Assembly (NCBI GenBank): GCA_035513275.1
Contig: DATKCJ010000045.1
Location: 1 to 8,466 of the forward strand
Origin: DATKCJ01 sp035513275
GTDB lineage: Bacteria; Verrucomicrobiota; Verrucomicrobiia; Opitutales; Opitutaceae
DNA: 8,466 nt
Direction: 5' to 3'
This document shows, piece by piece, positions 6,033-8,466 of the stretch. The position numbers and the translations under genes were made by a program. The notes beneath the pieces were generated by a model. That model saw only the letters and a list, made by a program, of their open reading frames with translations, made no database searches and was not told the DNA's origin. Numbering within the stretch: position 1 is the first letter of the stretch; the number at the start of each line of letters is the position of its first letter.

Positions 6033-8466
6033 ATGCGCTTCCTTCGAAATCTTTCCATCGGTCGCAAGCTGATCGCCATCACGGTGGCGACCAGCGGGGT
6101 GGCGCTGCTGATCGCGTGCGCGGCGTTCGCCATCCACGAACACAACAATTTCCGCAAGTCGATGGCCCGTGATCTCGCGACCATCACAGACATCTTCGAG
6201 GAGAACGTCGCGAGCGGGCTCGCATTTGGCGACGCGTCCTCGATGGAGCAGACGCTGAACACCCTCAGGAATGATCACCGCATTCTCGCCGCGGCGGTTT
6301 ACGACAAGGCGGGCGAACTCCTGGCCTCCTATCAACGGGAGGATCAGGAAGGAAAATTCGAGTATCCAGCCGGATTGTCCCTTGGCCAGCGCTTCAGCGA
6401 CACGCGACTTGATACGTTCAAGGAGATCGATCTCGCCGGCGAGATCATCGGCGTCGTCTATATCGGCGCGGAGCTCCGGGAACTCCGCGAGCGTGCGTGG
6501 CGCTACTTGATGATCGTGGGCATTCTGCTGGTCGGCTGCTCGCTCGTGGCACTGGCGCTTGCCTCGCGGCTGCACCGATTCATTTCCGACCCGATCAGAT
6601 CCCTGGCCGCCACGGCCGACTCGATTGCGGTCGGGCAGGATTTCTCCCGGCGGGCCGTCAAGCAGGGCGACGACGAGGTCGGCCACCTTGTCGACGGCTT
6701 CAACAAGATGCTCTCCCAGATCCAGGTGCGCGACAATCAGCTTCAAGCGGCGCGCGACGATCTCGAGCGCCGCGTCGAGGACCGCACGGCCGCGCTTGTG
6801 CATGAGGTCCGCGAGCGCACAGAGGCCGAAACAGCACTGGCCCGCTCCCACTCCGTCCTCAATGCCACCCTGGAGAGCACCATCGACGGCATCATGGTCA
6901 TTGGTAGCGACGGCCGCGTGAAGCACTTCAACCAGCGCTTCGCCAAGATCTGGGGTGTCGAGCCCGACTTCCTTATGTCTGGCAACAATCACACCGTCCT
7001 CGGATTCGTCGCCAGGCAGCTCAAGGATCCTTCAGCTTTCCTCCGCCACACGATCCGGATCCACAGGGATCCAACTGCCGAGCAATCCACGGTCCTCGAG
7101 TTCAAAGACGGACGGATCATCGAGCTCTACTCCCGGCCGCAGCAGTCCGATGGCATCAGCACCGGGCGCGTCTGGTCCGTGCGCGACATCACCGAGCGCA
7201 AGCGCATCGAGGCCGAGATCGCCTACGAGAGGGACCTGCTCCAGGTGCTCATGAACACCGTCCCCGACCTGCTCTATTTCAAGGACCTCGAGTCCCGCTT
7301 CGTGCGCGTGAGCCGCTCGAAACTCGAGGAGACACTCCGCATCCTGAGGGAGGCTCACTGCAACGGCAGCGTGCCGGACGGTGCGCGGGAATTCCCGCCA
7401 CATCTCAAGGACATCGATACCCTGTTCCCGTGGATTATCGGGAAGACTGATCTCGACGTGTTCGTCGAAGGCGAAGCCTCGCAAATGTTTCGCGAGGAGT
7501 CGGAGATCATCCGCACCGGCGAGCCGATGAAGGGAAAAATCGAGTCCATCACGCTCCCCTCAGGAGAACCCTGTTGGTATCTGGTTTCGAAGATGCCGTG
7601 GCGGAACGGCGATGGCCGCATCATCGGCACCTACGGCATCTCCAAGAACATTACGCCGATCAAGGTCGCCGAGGAGGAGCTCAAGAAGGTCCACGAGCAG
7701 TTGCTCAAGGCCTCGCGCCAGGCCGGCATGGCGGAGGTCGCCACCGGTGTGCTCCACAACGTCGGCAACGTCTTGAACAGCGTTAACGTCTCGGCCGGGA
7801 TACTGCGCGAGACGCTGCGCGCCTCGGAGGTGTCGACTCTCTCCCGCGTCGCCGCGCTGATGCGCGACCACGACGGCGATATCGATGAATTTCTGACCAA
7901 GAACCCGAAGGGACGCATGCTTCCAAAGGTCGTCATGCAGCTCGCCGATCAGCTCGGGAAGGAGCACGCCACGCTCAACGCCGAGCAGGAGCACCTCTCG
8001 AGAAACGTCGAGCACATCAAGAGCATCGTCGCGATGCAGCAGAACTTCGCGACCGTCTCCGGCGTCCTCGAGAAGGTCCGCCTCGTCGACCTCCTGCGCG
8101 ACGTCGTCCAGATGCACTCCGCCAGCATCGCGCGCATGGGCATCGAGATCATCCGCGACTACGCCGATCTGCCCCCCATGATCCTGGACAAGCACAAGGT
8201 GGTGCAGATCCTCGTGAACCTCGTCACGAACGCCAAGCACGCCATCGACGACGCGCAGCGCACGGGCGGTCAGATAAAGGTGAGCCTGCGGCTCGTCGGC
8301 GACAATCGCGTCCGAATCTCCATCTCCGACAACGGCGTCGGCATCCCGGCGGACAATCTCACGCGCATCTTCTCGCACGGTTTCACCACGCGCCACGACG
8401 GCCACGGCTTCGGCCTGCACAGCGGCGCACTGGCGGCCCGCGAAATGGGCGGCTCGCTTTCGGTGC
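6033..8466 (+). CDS. CHASE8-HAMP-PAS-PAS sensor histidine kinase, 3' end missing
   Basis: Inner-membrane sensor kinase: it should autophosphorylate on His and pass phosphate to a response regulator not in this window. The frame from ATG 6033 stays open for 811 codons to the window end. TM1 spans about 13-34. A periplasmic domain (35-154) with ENVASGLAFGD, LRNDHRILAAAVYD and EIIGVVYIG resembles CHASE8, the YfiN sensor. TM2 spans about 156-178, followed by HAMP (176-232, with DPIRSLA and DEVGHLVDGFNKML) and a coiled coil (236-272). PAS1 covers about 275-388 (DGIMVI, then RDITERKR) and PAS2 about 400-542 (PDLLYFKD, GKTDLDVF, KNIT), with an insertion at 430-469. The phospho-acceptor region reads GVLHNVGNVLNSV with His575. 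The ATPase domain shows the N box NLVTNAKHAI (Asn729, Asn733), G1 DNGVGIP (Asp766), F box HGFTTRH and G2 GHGFGLH (790-796), so it looks active. Roughly 15-30 residues are probably missing unless a receiver domain follows. A TGA at 6018 closes this frame upstream and confirms the start. The ribosome binding site is weak. Confidence 0.93.
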   Translation, partial: MRFLRNLSIGRKLIAITVATSGVALLIACAAFAIHEHNNFRKSMARDLATITDIFEENVASGLAFGDASSMEQTLNTLRNDHRILAAAVYDKAGELLASYQREDQEGKFEYPAGLSLGQRFSDTRLDTFKEIDLAGEIIGVVYIGAELRELRERAWRYLMIVGILLVGCSLVALALASRLHRFISDPIRSLAATADSIAVGQDFSRRAVKQGDDEVGHLVDGFNKMLSQIQVRDNQLQAARDDLERRVEDRTAALVHEVRERTEAETALARSHSVLNATLESTIDGIMVIGSDGRVKHFNQRFAKIWGVEPDFLMSGNNHTVLGFVARQLKDPSAFLRHTIRIHRDPTAEQSTVLEFKDGRIIELYSRPQQSDGISTGRVWSVRDITERKRIEAEIAYERDLLQVLMNTVPDLLYFKDLESRFVRVSRSKLEETLRILREAHCNGSVPDGAREFPPHLKDIDTLFPWIIGKTDLDVFVEGEASQMFREESEIIRTGEPMKGKIESITLPSGEPCWYLVSKMPWRNGDGRIIGTYGISKNITPIKVAEEELKKVHEQLLKASRQAGMAEVATGVLHNVGNVLNSVNVSAGILRETLRASEVSTLSRVAALMRDHDGDIDEFLTKNPKGRMLPKVVMQLADQLGKEHATLNAEQEHLSRNVEHIKSIVAMQQNFATVSGVLEKVRLVDLLRDVVQMHSASIARMGIEIIRDYADLPPMILDKHKVVQILVNLVTNAKHAIDDAQRTGGQIKVSLRLVGDNRVRISISDNGVGIPADNLTRIFSHGFTTRHDGHGFGLHSGALAAREMGGSLSV

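Noticed and set aside
5427..6992. 521-codon open frame on the - strand
   Set aside because: It runs antisense across both the YfiR-like gene and the kinase, whose + strand products have clear family motifs. The predicted protein is Asp/Arg/His-rich low-complexity sequence, as expected for a shadow frame in GC-rich DNA.
7560..8420. 286-codon open frame on the - strand, rich in Val-Asp-Leu repeats
   Set aside because: Antisense shadow of the kinase core; the apparent repeats mirror the codon bias of the + strand gene.

Overview
The window is GC-rich DNA from a Gram-negative bacterium: two TonB-dependent outer-membrane receptors and a periplasmic YfiR-type protein require a double membrane. All five convincing genes lie on the + strand and there is no RNA gene, mobile element or CRISPR array. 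The style of the receptors, with an N-terminal DLS(I/L)EELM motif, and of the kinase, with an HNVGN phospho-acceptor motif, reminds me of Verrucomicrobiota (Opitutus-like) and some environmental Proteobacteria. That placement is from memory and weak.

Layout. (1) Positions 3-872 hold the 3' part of an EamA/DMT-type membrane transporter whose first codons lie before the window. (2) Positions 873-1361 are about 490 bases without a convincing gene. They contain a strong GC hairpin (913-942) and, just before the next gene, a clear ribosome binding site. (3) Positions 1362-3401 and 3485-5413 are two TonB-dependent receptors in tandem. They share the same architecture but are too diverged to be a recent duplication. 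(4) Positions 5418-6020 are a YfiR/DUF4154-family periplasmic protein starting 4 bases after the second receptor's stop. (5) From 6033 to the window end runs a large sensor histidine kinase (at least 811 residues): TM, CHASE8-like periplasmic domain, TM, HAMP, PAS, PAS, phospho-acceptor helix with His575, ATPase domain. It has no stop codon in the window, so only its last part is missing.

How the genes may work together. The spacings from receptor 2 onward (4 and 12 bases), and 83 bases between the receptors, suggest one operon of receptor, receptor, YfiR, kinase. In Pseudomonas the YfiBNR system uses periplasmic YfiR to hold down YfiN, a CHASE8-HAMP-GGDEF diguanylate cyclase. Here the YfiR homologue sits beside a protein with a similar sensory front end (TM-CHASE8-TM-HAMP), but the output is PAS-PAS-histidine kinase instead of GGDEF. 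The reasonable hypothesis is a trans-envelope signalling unit in which YfiR gates a phosphorelay, possibly in response to traffic through the adjacent receptors. The response regulator is not in the window. This YfiR-kinase pairing, and the receptors placed where the YfiB partner might be expected, are the most interesting content.
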